Shown piece by piece: positions 8,401 to 14,621 of a stretch of DNA of 15,017 nt. Numbering within the stretch: position 1 is the stretch's first letter; each line of letters begins with the position of its first letter. This DNA comes from an uncultured Flavobacterium sp. GTDB lineage: Bacteria > Bacteroidota > Bacteroidia > Flavobacteriales > Flavobacteriaceae. The translations under genes were made by a program, and so were the position numbers. The notes beneath the pieces were generated by a model. That model did not search any database. It was not told the DNA's origin and saw only the letters and a list, made by a program, of their open reading frames with translations. The DNA lies in assembly GCF_946479975.1 (NCBI RefSeq), contig NZ_CAMLIX010000124.1, positions 1-15,017 on the forward strand, in the 5' to 3' direction.

Positions 8401-11400
8401 GCTTTTCCAGTATTTTCTCCAAAACATTTTACAGGACTATCTTGAGAAATACTGCAAGAAAGGACATTCGGTTCTGTTATAATTACAGTACAAGTTGTAG
8501 TACAGCCATTGGAATCTGTTACAGTTACAGAATGAGATCCAGCGTTTAAAGCAATTGCTTTTTGAGTTGTTTCGTTATTATCCCATAAATAAGTATAGCC
8601 TCCATTACCGCCAATTGGTGTTACTGTTGCTTCTCCATTACTTAATCCATTTGCTGAAACCGCTTTATTTTGAATGATAGAACAGCTTAAAGCAGCAGTT
8701 GGTTGTCCAATTATTACAGAATTAGACTGAGAAGAACAAGAATCTGTGACTGTTAAAGTATAAGTTCCCGCAGAAAGATTTGAAATTGATGCTATAGTTC
8801 CCACTTCAACATTGGCGCTGTTTTTCCAAGAATAAGTTAGTGTTCCAACAGCATTTGTTACTGTTCCTGCAGTTACAGATCCGGTATTTTCGCCGTAGCA
8901 TAAAACATCTGTTTTAGAAGAATTTTCAAGAGTTAAAGCTGCAGCAGGTTGTAAAATATTAATTGTTAATGTTCCTTGGCATCCATTTGCATCCGTTGCC
9001 GTAACTTCATAAGTTCCAAATCCTAAATTATTTAAGGTTTGTGAAGTGCTGTTATAAACTGTTCCATTTTTTTTCCATGAATAAGTATAAGGAGCAATTC
9101 CACCAGAAGCATTATTTATAGTTATTGATCCAGTAGATTCGTTGAAACATTTTACATCTATGTGTGAAGCAGTTAATTCAGTTACTGTGACAGTACTTTT
9201 TGTAACTACAACTGGTTTAATATCAAAACAAGATGAAGCGTTTGTTCCTTTTATGTAATAAGTACCAGGAATCGCTGTGCTAAAATTTGCCAATGGAGTA
9301 GTTGCAGCTGAATCTGTCCAATACGTAAAAGTCAGTCCAGAACTGCTTCCATTGGTAATACTCGCAGCAGTTAAATCTAATGAAGTTGCTGGTGCACAAA
9401 TAGGAAGCGGATTAGTAATTACTATTGTTGGTTTTGCATTAATATTTACTATAATTTGTTTTTTAGGACCAATGCAGGCATTTGTTTTTCCTTCGGCTAC
9501 ATAATAGGTAAATTGTCCCGCTGCAGCAGTTGACGGAATTATAGATTGCTGTGCAGTCCCATTAGAAGTTAAATAATAGTATAAAGTATATTCTGGTTTA
9601 CTAGGAACAGCAGTTAAAGCCACGGCAGTATCACCAATACAATAGTTTACCGGAGCAACGGTTGGCGTTGTGGTAATGCTTTCAACCGTAATCGTAAACT
9701 GAAAATAACAACCGCTTCCAGCTCCTCCGGGTGGAATGGCATAATAAGTTGATGTTCCAACTGTTGCTGGGAACGGATTGTTAATGGTATATTGCGCCGT
9801 TGTTCCTGCAGTAACAGGATAAGCATTATAAAATGTTGATCCAGTAGGAAATGAACCAGTTACATCAGTAACTGGAATTGTAGAGGATGTGTTGCAGAAA
9901 GTAAAAGCAATCGTAGGCGAAGTGGCCTGACAATTTGCATTTGTATAATCAGTTGAATTAATAGTCGTTTGAAGTGGCGCCGCAATAGAAGTTCCGCTGC
10001 AAGATCCCGAGTTAGTATAACCTAAAATCAGCGATTTATCAGCTACCGTTACTCCAGAATTTGCTCCTTTTCCGCTTAATACTCCGTTTACTTGAATAAC
10101 ATTATTACAGTTTGAATTTTTAAGTAAAGCACAATTTTCTGTAGCTTTTAATTTAAATGTTAGTTCGGCCAAAACAGCATCTGGATTAGAAGAAAGTGGC
10201 AATGTACCCAGATCCCAAACAATCGATCCATTTGCACCAGTTGTTGGCTGATACGTCAAAGAGTTTGGAGTTGGAAGTGGAGTAAAATTTACAGTTTTTG
10301 CCAAACTTCCATCCACAAATGTAGCGTTGTACGGAATCGGAATCACTATTTTACTGTTTTGCACCGCTTCAGAACCTTTGTTTTTTATTTGTATTTTGTA
10401 ACCAAGTTCCTGACCTGGCAAAACTGTGTAAGGTCCCGCGCCTGTATTATTTCCGTTGATTGAAGTTGCAGTAAGAACTCCTTCAATTTCTGGAACATAA
10501 GCGTCAACCGCCATCACAATTGAAAATATGGCATAAGTATCTACTGTAGATCCATATCTAAAAGTGGTTGAAGTTTGATTATTTCCGATAAGGTCTTTTG
10601 CGCTATTTGGCAGATTTAACATACTAATATCTACACCCGAATTATTAATTAAATTCGGATTTCTATTATTACCTCCAGTATTTATGGTAGAATTAAAGAA
10701 ATTATTAGTCGTATTTAATGAATGACTTAAGCTCTGGTATGTGTTCGTGTTTAATTTTTGAATTTGAAAATAATCACCATCATAATACAAGTCACCTTCA
10801 CCAGCCATAATTCCCAGTTTGATACCAACTGGTCCAGATGTTACAGAATTAAATCCAGAAACAGGAATAGTGTAATTTGCAGTTGTATTATTAGTTACAA
10901 AAGCATGACCATCAAAAACAGTAATGTCTCTGTTTTTCATATTTGAGTTTTCATAGATAACCACCAAGCCCCATCCAGCGTATTTTCCTATGGTTCCTCC
11001 ATCAGCCCCTTCAGTTGCAGCTATATTGGCCGCGAAATATTCTCCAACTCCGTTTGCTCTTACATAATCGGTAACTTCCGCATAAGCGCTAAACATATTA
11101 TTGTCTGAATTGGTTGGAAAATAAATATCAGTAGCTGTAAATTCAGTGTAGTTTGCATTTACTGGACCTTTGAATAAAATTTTTCTTTTATCTAAAGTTT
11201 TTGTTACGCCATTTTTACTTACAACAAAAGAGTTTGGGCTATTCGCAGCGTCAGAAACTCTTCCTGTCCAATACAAACCTGCGTAAACGATGTTATAACA
11301 GTTCGTTAATTTTGCACCGCTGTCATTAAGTAAATCCAAAGTCGCTGACGAAGAATTATGGGTTTGATTATTATTGTCCCTGTCAACATACACCATCGGA

Positions 11401-11624
11401 TTGGTTCCATTAGGTTCAGTGTCGCTATAATTTTGTAAAGTCAAATTGCTATTTCCAATCATAGTAAAATCACCTTTAATTTTATAGATTGTTCTGGCAG
11501 GCGTATAAGAAGAAGTTCGTTCTTTAAACGGTTTTATAACTTGTGCGTTACCTTTATTAATGCCAAAAAATAGGATTAAAAGGAAATAAAAAACCGCAAA
11601 ATATTGAGAGTAGATTTTTTTCAT
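5130..11624 (-). CDS. SprB-like giant cell-surface adhesin with type B T9SS C-terminal domain
   Basis: This is a 2164-residue exported modular protein. Domains in order: signal peptide (1-28, ending NKGNAQ); a beta-rich N-terminal domain with AGLYWTG and GWGLVVIYEN (about 45-375); a DUF11-like domain with VLPGQELGYKIQIKN (about 380-515); Ig-like modules with paired Cys (about 540-820); five SprB-type repeats with GGxxxYTYxW and TVTDxxGC motifs (821-1204); four HYR-like repeats of about 80 residues with ECSD/DNC and the xxCAGN or xxCGN motif (1205-1543); three repeats starting ANDD and ending CDTATVTITV (1544-1970), the first two separated by a unique module (1644-1768); a final Ig-like module; and the gliding-motility-associated C-terminal domain (2059-2164) with NAFSPNGDNMNE, VEIYNRWG and LPTGTYFYIIKY. 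The last is the type B signal for T9SS export. It is about a third of the length of F. johnsoniae SprB (6497 residues), so it is an SprB-type paralogue rather than SprB itself. Its probable role is adhesion or motility at the surface. Confidence 0.9.
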   Translation of the reverse strand: MKKIYSQYFAVFYFLLILFFGINKGNAQVIKPFKERTSSYTPARTIYKIKGDFTMIGNSNLTLQNYSDTEPNGTNPMVYVDRDNNNQTHNSSSATLDLLNDSGAKLTNCYNIVYAGLYWTGRVSDAANSPNSFVVSKNGVTKTLDKRKILFKGPVNANYTEFTATDIYFPTNSDNNMFSAYAEVTDYVRANGVGEYFAANIAATEGADGGTIGKYAGWGLVVIYENSNMKNRDITVFDGHAFVTNNTTANYTIPVSGFNSVTSGPVGIKLGIMAGEGDLYYDGDYFQIQKLNTNTYQSLSHSLNTTNNFFNSTINTGGNNRNPNLINNSGVDISMLNLPNSAKDLIGNNQTSTTFRYGSTVDTYAIFSIVMAVDAYVPEIEGVLTATSINGNNTGAGPYTVLPGQELGYKIQIKNKGSEAVQNSKIVIPIPYNATFVDGSLAKTVNFTPLPTPNSLTYQPTTGANGSIVWDLGTLPLSSNPDAVLAELTFKLKATENCALLKNSNCNNVIQVNGVLSGKGANSGVTVADKSLILGYTNSGSCSGTSIAAPLQTTINSTDYTNANCQATSPTIAFTFCNTSSTIPVTDVTGSFPTGSTFYNAYPVTAGTTAQYTINNPFPATVGTSTYYAIPPGGAGSGCYFQFTITVESITTTPTVAPVNYCIGDTAVALTAVPSKPEYTLYYYLTSNGTAQQSIIPSTAAAGQFTYYVAEGKTNACIGPKKQIIVNINAKPTIVITNPLPICAPATSLDLTAASITNGSSSGLTFTYWTDSAATTPLANFSTAIPGTYYIKGTNASSCFDIKPVVVTKSTVTVTELTASHIDVKCFNESTGSITINNASGGIAPYTYSWKKNGTVYNSTSQTLNNLGFGTYEVTATDANGCQGTLTINILQPAAALTLENSSKTDVLCYGENTGSVTAGTVTNAVGTLTYSWKNSANVEVGTIASISNLSAGTYTLTVTDSCSSQSNSVIIGQPTAALSCSIIQNKAVSANGLSNGEATVTPIGGNGGYTYLWDNNETTQKAIALNAGSHSVTVTDSNGCTTTCTVIITEPNVLSCSISQDSPVKCFGENTGKATITALGGNGDYTYLWDNGETTAQAIALSAGSHTVTVTDKLNYTTTCTVTISQPQSALSATKTQTDVTCGGGTNGSATVNVSGGTAGYTYYWNTNPVQSTATASNLASGNYNVLVTDANGCFISESFTILDGDTLVPVINTLPQTTTINCPAEPTFAQAVATDNNGSISSLTYVDTTTPGSCAGSYTITRTWTAKDACGNTSLPVSQTIIVQDNTAPTWTTLAGSLNKTIECSDATALANAQALFPTASDSCDADVTNIVKVSGQFTASPTCVNAGTYTNTWTVKDDCGNTSDTFTQVITIQDTTAPVFTGNLPQDSTVSCDAVPQPAEMTASDNCNGDLPIVFTETKSNIQNGCPTNYTLTRTWKTSDCAGNAVSYTQIITVKDTTPPTGTAPANVINLASANLIPTGTPTDIKDAADNCSPTVNITVTDATGACDGNVYILTRTYTLTDCAGNKTELVQTFTVNCKVKKNIVANDDNAGPIAGVNHTTTNVLNIFKNDTLDGNAITASDVILTTVTPNSYLQLNADGSVDVLPNAPVGTLTLVYQICEANQTDNCDTATVTITIEAPKMTVTATPICVNDVPYIDYVVTPLNFTPVNGVTITWADSSDTLVSTTSNLALRGRILWPGAVVDGTGKGIDWPGWIFENNKWVQGADGFEKLRPTANLTISLNPSETITVNYPPSDPYCTSRPTFAIIANDDTAGPINGVSGGTNIINVLTNDTLNGATVTINDVTLTTTIPDPKGALTLNQDGSVNVAPNTPAGTYTLTYQICEKADFGNCDTAIVTVTVTTPAAPPTPVVANDDTYSNIGCNTFGLVGNVLSNDLKGTTPVTLELVNFTLTSQTNPNITIDNSGNVTVSSLTPAGTYTYNYRICDKLSASNCDTATITITVVANGVTTLKSTACTDDSSLINLTSLLPEGSPINGTWVDKSNSNTLQGSVFNPFGLALGNYAFEYLISDEKCPRSIVLDMEVNDDCKVLACEKVLPRNAFSPNGDNMNETFKIDNIDELTCYPSNTVEIYNRWGILVFETTNYNNLSNAFDGTSKGRTTIKQSDGLPTGTYFYIIKYTSFDGTNTLIENKLDGYLYLSR
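6321..6695 (-). other. Unique Trp-rich module between two ANDD repeats of the adhesin (coding segment)
   Basis: This encodes residues 1644-1768. It starts KMTVTATPICVNDVPY and contains ITWADSSD, GRILWPGAVVDGTGKG, IDWPGWIFENNKWVQG and a closing ITVNYPPSDPYC. It has at least five Trp residues, whereas the flanking repeats have none. It resembles neither neighbour and separates ANDD repeat copies one and two, so it may be an inserted domain with a specific binding role. Its function is not recognised. Confidence 0.6.
8013..9164 (-). repeat. Five SprB-type protein repeats in the adhesin (coding segment)
   Basis: Residues 821-1204 hold five repeats of about 70-80 residues. Key lines are GGIAPYTYSWKKNG (1), VGTLTYSWKNSA (2), GGNGGYTYLWDNNETT (3), GGNGDYTYLWDNGETT (4) and GGTAGYTYYWNTNP (5), each followed by a YxVxVTD-type strand and mostly ending in ILQP, IGQP, ITEP or ISQP linkers. 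Copies 3 and 4 are the most alike. Copy 3 lacks the early Cys (the KCF/LCY position) and copy 4 lacks the late one (DKLNYT in place of the DxNGC motif), so the disulfide pattern is not uniform. Confidence 0.85.
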
Positions 11625-11639
11625 AGTACTAGTTTTTTA

Positions 11640-12191
11640 TTATCCGCCTATAGAAATTTTATAAAGAAGAATGTATTTTGAAGTGTCATTTTTAATCAGA
11701 TTATTGATTACAGAAGGGCTAGTATTAATTTCGGTTGTAATAAAAATATATTTCAATTTTTCAAAACCAGAGAAAGAATTCAAGTCAATAGATTGGTTTA
11801 AATCTGCTGGTTTTTCGATTTTAATAGTTGCAATTTCAATGTCTCCTTTAGAAGAGATCAACGTGTTCAGGCTGTTTATAGAATTATTGTCTGTAAATAA
11901 AGCAGTTGGCAGTTCGCCATAACTATTTATTTTACCAGAAGAAGCATAAACTGCAGATTGTAAATCGTACAGAAGATGTTTAAGAGTAGTAAGCTTAGAA
12001 TCTTGTCCAGAGTTTTCTAAGTTTGTTAAGTACGAATCCACATTTTCAATTTGTGCAAATGAAAAATTTGTCATTAAAAAAAACAGAAATAAAAAAATGT
12101 TCTTTCCGAAAATGTTCTTTTTAAATGAAAAAATGAACTTACAATTATTGACAAATTTCACTGCTTTTTTAAGAGTAGATTTAGCTCTCAT
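11640..12191 (-). CDS. Unrecognised secreted protein, first gene of the adhesin operon
   Basis: This 183-residue protein belongs to no family I recognise. It has a basic N-terminal region of about 26 residues rich in Lys (MRAKSTLKKAVKFVNNCK), then a hydrophobic core IFLFLFFLMTNFSFAQ. A signal-peptidase I cleavage before or after Gln near residue 47 is likely, leaving a mature protein of about 136 residues. The mature part is Asn/Ser/Leu-rich, alternates helical (LTTLKHLLYDLQSAVY) and strand-like segments (IEIATIKI, LKYIFITTEI, YILLYKISIGG), and has no Cys. It ends 15 bases before the adhesin start, so the two are surely co-transcribed. In F. johnsoniae small exported proteins of unknown function (SprC, SprD) precede SprB, and this gene may play a comparable role. 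The n-region is longer than usual, but no other Met lies before the hydrophobic core, so the ATG at 12191 stands. Confidence 0.7.
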   Translation of the reverse strand: MRAKSTLKKAVKFVNNCKFIFSFKKNIFGKNIFLFLFFLMTNFSFAQIENVDSYLTNLENSGQDSKLTTLKHLLYDLQSAVYASSGKINSYGELPTALFTDNNSINSLNTLISSKGDIEIATIKIEKPADLNQSIDLNSFSGFEKLKYIFITTEINTSPSVINNLIKNDTSKYILLYKISIGG

Positions 12192-12246
12192 AACTTAAAG
12201 ATTTTGTTTTAATGTATTTAAAGTATTTTAACAGAATCAAAGTTAT

Positions 12247-12259
12247 ATAGACCGTCTAT
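12247..12259. repeat. 13-bp palindrome upstream of the adhesin operon
   Basis: ATAGAC-C-GTCTAT is a perfect inverted repeat with 6-bp arms around one base. It lies 56 bases upstream of the first gene of the adhesin operon and next to TAACTTTG on the - strand (12245-12238), a -7-like sequence that lacks a -33 partner. It is a possible operator. Confidence 0.35.
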
Positions 12260-12349
12260 TTTTGATTTTTTTTGTCTGTAACTAACCTAAAAACTCGTTG
12301 AAACGTTCTTTTTTAACAAAAAAAGATTAGTAAAAAGCAAAAATAAGCA

Positions 12350-12367
12350 AAACGGTTAAAACCGTTT
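12350..12367. repeat. 18-bp palindrome AAACGGTTAAAACCGTTT
   Basis: Two 8-bp arms (12350-12357 and 12360-12367) are perfect reverse complements around AA. It is the strongest symmetrical site in the junction region, so it is a candidate operator, recombinase site or excisionase site. No T-run follows. Confidence 0.45.
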
Positions 12368-12446
12368 ATATACAATGCTTTATAAAACAGTAGTCTTAGT
12401 TTGGAACTCGGTGTCTGATAGGTTTTGGTCTTAAAAATACAAAGAT

Positions 12447-12482
12447 AGGTTACTAATTCATTACCGATTTATAAAGTAACCT
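12447..12482. repeat. Inverted repeat AGGTTACT / AGTAACCT
   Basis: Eight-base perfect arms at 12447-12454 and 12475-12482 are separated by 20 bases, about 100 bases before the integrase start. The spacing fits two protein-binding half-sites or a weak RNA hairpin. Some background occurrence is expected at this length. Confidence 0.35.
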
Positions 12483-12578
12483 TTCAGCATAACTGATTAT
12501 ATTTCAGTGTTTTGCGCTATTTTTCATATTCCCTTGTAAATCAATGTAATTTAATTTTAAACATTAAACATTTGAGTT

Positions 12579-13823
12579 ATGGAACAGACAAAAAAATCCA
12601 CGTTCAAGCTACTTTTCTACTTAAAAAAGAACGAGCCGAAAAAGAATGGTAATGCTCCTATTATGGCACGCATTACCATTGATGGGACACCTAAGACTTT
12701 GGGAACTAAGTTAGAAATCAACCTCAATAATTGGGATTTAAAGTACGGAAGAGTTGAAGGCAAGAGTGCAAAAGCACTAGGTATTAATCAAAAATTGGAT
12801 AATATACGGGCACGTATCGATACCCTTTATGAAGATATGATGAAACACGAGGGTTTTGTAACGGCACAAAAGCTGAAACTTGCATTTCTAGGTGTTGGTG
12901 TAATGGAAGATTCCTTGCTGAAAGTATTTAAAAAGAATAATGATGATTTTGGAAAAATGGTAGTACAAGGAGAACGCTCCGAAAGTACCTACTATAAGTA
13001 CAAAATTGTCTATAACCATGTTGCTGAATTTATTAAAAGCAGGTATCATCGTGATGACATGGCGTTCAGGGAATTGACGTGTGATTTTATCAGAGAGTTT
13101 GATTTCTTCCTTAGAATAGACAAAAAGTGCACACACAATACTGTTTGGGTATATACGATGCCACTCTATCGTGTTGCGGAAATAGCTGTCAAAAACGGTC
13201 TTATCAGGAAAAATCCTTTTGAAGATTATGAAATATCGATGAAGGAAAATGACCGTAGCTATTTACTTAAGGAAAACGTTGAATCCCTGTTATTACACAA
13301 TCCTTCAAAACAAAATTATGAAATTGTAAAGGATCTTTTTGTATTCAGCTGTTTTACAGGACTATCTTATATAGATATTAAACAACTTAAAAGTACTAAC
13401 ATACAATCCTTTTTTGATGGTCACGATTGGATTATAAGCCGAAGACAAAAATCTGATGTTGCCTCTAATGTTAGGCTTATGGAAATACCCAAACGTATTA
13501 TTGAAAAATATAAAGGTACTACCCGAAATGATTTTATTTTTCCTGTTCCAACTAATAAAATTTGTAATAGCTATATAGACAAACTTGTTCAGGAATTAGA
13601 GATTGTTACTGAACAAAAAGTTACTTTCCATACAGCAAGGCACACATTTGGAACAATGTTTTTAACAGAGGGCGTGCCTCTAGAAAGTCTTAGCAAAATG
13701 ATGGGACATAAAAACATTTCAACTACACAGATTTACGCTAAAATCACAAGTCAGAAAATTAGTCAAGATATGGATTCGGTCTCACATAGGTTCAAAGCGA
13801 TGGAAGATGCGTTTATACCATGA
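12579..13823 (+). CDS. Tyrosine recombinase / integrase (CTnDOT IntDOT-like)
   Basis: This 414-residue recombinase would integrate and excise the element to its right by cutting and rejoining at att sites. It has an arm-binding N-terminal domain (about 8-95, LFYLKKNEPKKNGNAPIMAR and NLNNWDLKYGR), a SAM-like core-binding domain (about 110-220) and a catalytic domain (about 225-400). Catalytic residues visible are Lys291 (RRQKSD), His351 and Arg354 (HTARHTFGT), His377 (MGHKN) and the nucleophile Tyr386 (TTQIYAKI). The first catalytic Arg is replaced by Ser263 in TGLSYIDI, as is known for IntDOT of the Bacteroides element CTnDOT. Length is typical for Bacteroidota integrases. It lies divergent from the adhesin operon and is followed by element-type genes. 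I see no frameshift, so it looks intact. Confidence 0.93.
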   Translation: MEQTKKSTFKLLFYLKKNEPKKNGNAPIMARITIDGTPKTLGTKLEINLNNWDLKYGRVEGKSAKALGINQKLDNIRARIDTLYEDMMKHEGFVTAQKLKLAFLGVGVMEDSLLKVFKKNNDDFGKMVVQGERSESTYYKYKIVYNHVAEFIKSRYHRDDMAFRELTCDFIREFDFFLRIDKKCTHNTVWVYTMPLYRVAEIAVKNGLIRKNPFEDYEISMKENDRSYLLKENVESLLLHNPSKQNYEIVKDLFVFSCFTGLSYIDIKQLKSTNIQSFFDGHDWIISRRQKSDVASNVRLMEIPKRIIEKYKGTTRNDFIFPVPTNKICNSYIDKLVQELEIVTEQKVTFHTARHTFGTMFLTEGVPLESLSKMMGHKNISTTQIYAKITSQKISQDMDSVSHRFKAMEDAFIP

Positions 13824-13923
13824 CAGGTTGTCGTTATATTCTAAAAAAGCAAGACTTTTTGTTGTTTTTTAAATGGTGGTATTCTATTTGTCAGGTAATT
13901 AACTACTTAAATCAATTTATAGT

Positions 13924-14244
13924 ATGCAAATAATTATACACACAAAAGATAATGATGCTTTATTCAAAGCTATCAATGCAAAAATTAGAAAAGGTGAGTT
14001 AAAAACCTGGGAGATTAAATTAAATAAGGATAAAGAGGTTCTTTATAATCACACTCCAGACCAATGGTCTGAGAAAGTTTTGCTACAACCTAAAGATCAT
14101 ACTAACGGACTTAAGATAGTTACCACCTATTGGTCTAAAAATCCAGCACCTGATGAAGCAACTAAAGGCTATATTATCGGAAGGTTTGTAGAAATCTTAA
14201 TGGTTCATTTTAGAGAACATTTTTCAAAATTAGAAGTAATTTAG
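13924..14244 (+). CDS. Small protein of unknown function, element-encoded
   Basis: The 106-residue product is probably cytoplasmic: it has no signal peptide or membrane segment and no Cys. Its visible character is a beta-alpha start (MQIIIHTKDNDALFKAINAK), a Lys-rich middle with WEIKLNKDKEVLYNHTPDQW, then KIVTTYWSKNP, and a C-terminal amphipathic helix GRFVEILMVHFREHF. I do not recognise a family. The arrangement, a compact protein directly after an integrase, is common in Bacteroidota integrative elements. The ATG at 13924 is preceded by an A/T-rich leader. The integrase stop is 100 bases upstream, and the gene is followed after 16 bases by a strong terminator, so it is either the last gene of an integrase operon or a monocistronic gene. 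Confidence 0.75.
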   Translation: MQIIIHTKDNDALFKAINAKIRKGELKTWEIKLNKDKEVLYNHTPDQWSEKVLLQPKDHTNGLKIVTTYWSKNPAPDEATKGYIIGRFVEILMVHFREHFSKLEVI

Positions 14245-14260
14245 AAATTAACACATTTTC

Positions 14261-14291
14261 AAAAGCAGGATTTAAAAATCCTGCTTTTTTT
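14261..14291 (+). terminator. Strong intrinsic terminator
   Basis: AAAAGCAGGATT (14261-14272) pairs perfectly over 12 bp with AATCCTGCTTTT (14277-14288) around a 4-base loop, and T residues run to 14291. It lies 16 bases after the stop codon of the 106-residue protein gene. On the - strand the stem is also followed by T residues, so it may work in both directions. Confidence 0.9.
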
Positions 14292-14382
14292 ATGCCCATA
14301 CTTAATCCTCAAAAGCACATTTATTCCTCCAGCATCCATCCCATGCAATAAAAGAGCTTTGGTAGGATGACTTAATAAACCA

Positions 14383-14427
14383 TACTGAAAACTATCCAAT
14401 CTTATCCCTCAACAAGTATTTTCAGTA
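14383..14427. repeat. Inverted repeat TACTGAAAA / TTTTCAGTA
   Basis: Perfect 9-bp arms at 14383-14391 and 14419-14427 enclose 27 bases. The right arm overlaps the left side of another small pair (AAGTATT 14414-14420 / AATACTT 14453-14459), so the two folds would be mutually exclusive. Confidence 0.45.
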
Positions 14428-14435
14428 CCGTTTAC

Positions 14436-14452
14436 GTGGCTTCCAAAGCCAC
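14436..14452. repeat. Tight hairpin GTGGCTT-CCA-AAGCCAC
   Basis: Seven-base perfect arms surround a 3-base loop. This is the most GC-rich small stem of the region. No U-run follows, so it is a structural rather than a terminator hairpin. Confidence 0.5.
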
Positions 14453-14621
14453 AATACTTTGAGATACTAAAATAAATTCTGCTAAATGTAATTGCAGGTT
14501 TTGTAATCATAAGGCCATTTCCTCAATGCCTTTTTCAAGTGCTTCCACATGATTTTTTATTCAAGAACCGATATGCTTTTTTGTTCCATTTCAAGAGCAA
14601 AGGTATTTCCGTGTTCTTAAC

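Larger units (their letters stand above)
12192..12578. other. Intergenic junction between the adhesin operon and the integrative element
   Basis: This gap of 387 bases lies between divergent genes: the adhesin operon to the left and the integrase to the right. It should contain the adhesin-operon promoter, the integrase promoter and the element's attachment junction. I find no tRNA and no ORF. TATTTTTG or TAACTTTG-like -7 sequences occur on both strands, but none has a TTTG at the right spacing. Three inverted repeats are present (12247-12259, 12350-12367 and 12447-12482), which may be binding sites for the recombinase, an excision factor or a regulator. The exact element end cannot be fixed from one side. 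Confidence 0.5.
14259..14554 (-). pseudogene. Possible decayed minus-strand coding region
   Basis: On the - strand one frame (14554 to 14402) reads NHVEALEKGIEEMAL, stop, LQNLQLHLAEFILVSQSIVA and more, stop, TVLKILVEG, stop. One base of frame change later, an open stretch (14408 to 14259) reads GIRLDSFQYGLLSHPTKALL and continues to KYGHKK. The composition is protein-like (Leu/Glu/Lys/Ala-rich helix), but there are three stops and no clear start. It may be the remains of an element gene or chance. The right-hand end overlaps the terminator of the + strand gene. Confidence 0.2.

Noticed and set aside
8013..9164. A CRISPR array or DNA tandem repeat in the adhesin gene
   Set aside because: The repeats are protein repeats of about 210-240 bases with diverged DNA, not short identical repeats with unique spacers.
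5605..10946. Several ORFs of 60-77 codons on the + strand inside the adhesin gene
   Set aside because: They are opposite-strand shadows of a repetitive, Thr/Asn/Gly-rich coding sequence. They show no protein family features and overlap a well-supported gene.
11671..11922. An 83-codon + strand ORF opposite the unknown secreted protein
   Set aside because: The minus-strand frame has a clear signal peptide and tight operon spacing. The + strand frame looks like an antisense shadow with no start context.
12238..12264. -7-like sequences TAACTTTG (- strand, 12245-12238) and TATTTTTG (+ strand, 12257-12264) as promoters
   Set aside because: Neither has a TTTG or TTG about 19-21 bases upstream, so they are not called as promoters, though a weak adhesin promoter there remains possible.
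12192..12578. A tRNA gene as the element's attachment site
   Set aside because: No cloverleaf, T-loop consensus or anticodon stem could be found on either strand of this gap.
12888..13136. An 82-codon - strand ORF within the integrase gene
   Set aside because: It lies entirely inside the core-binding domain coding sequence and has no recognisable features.
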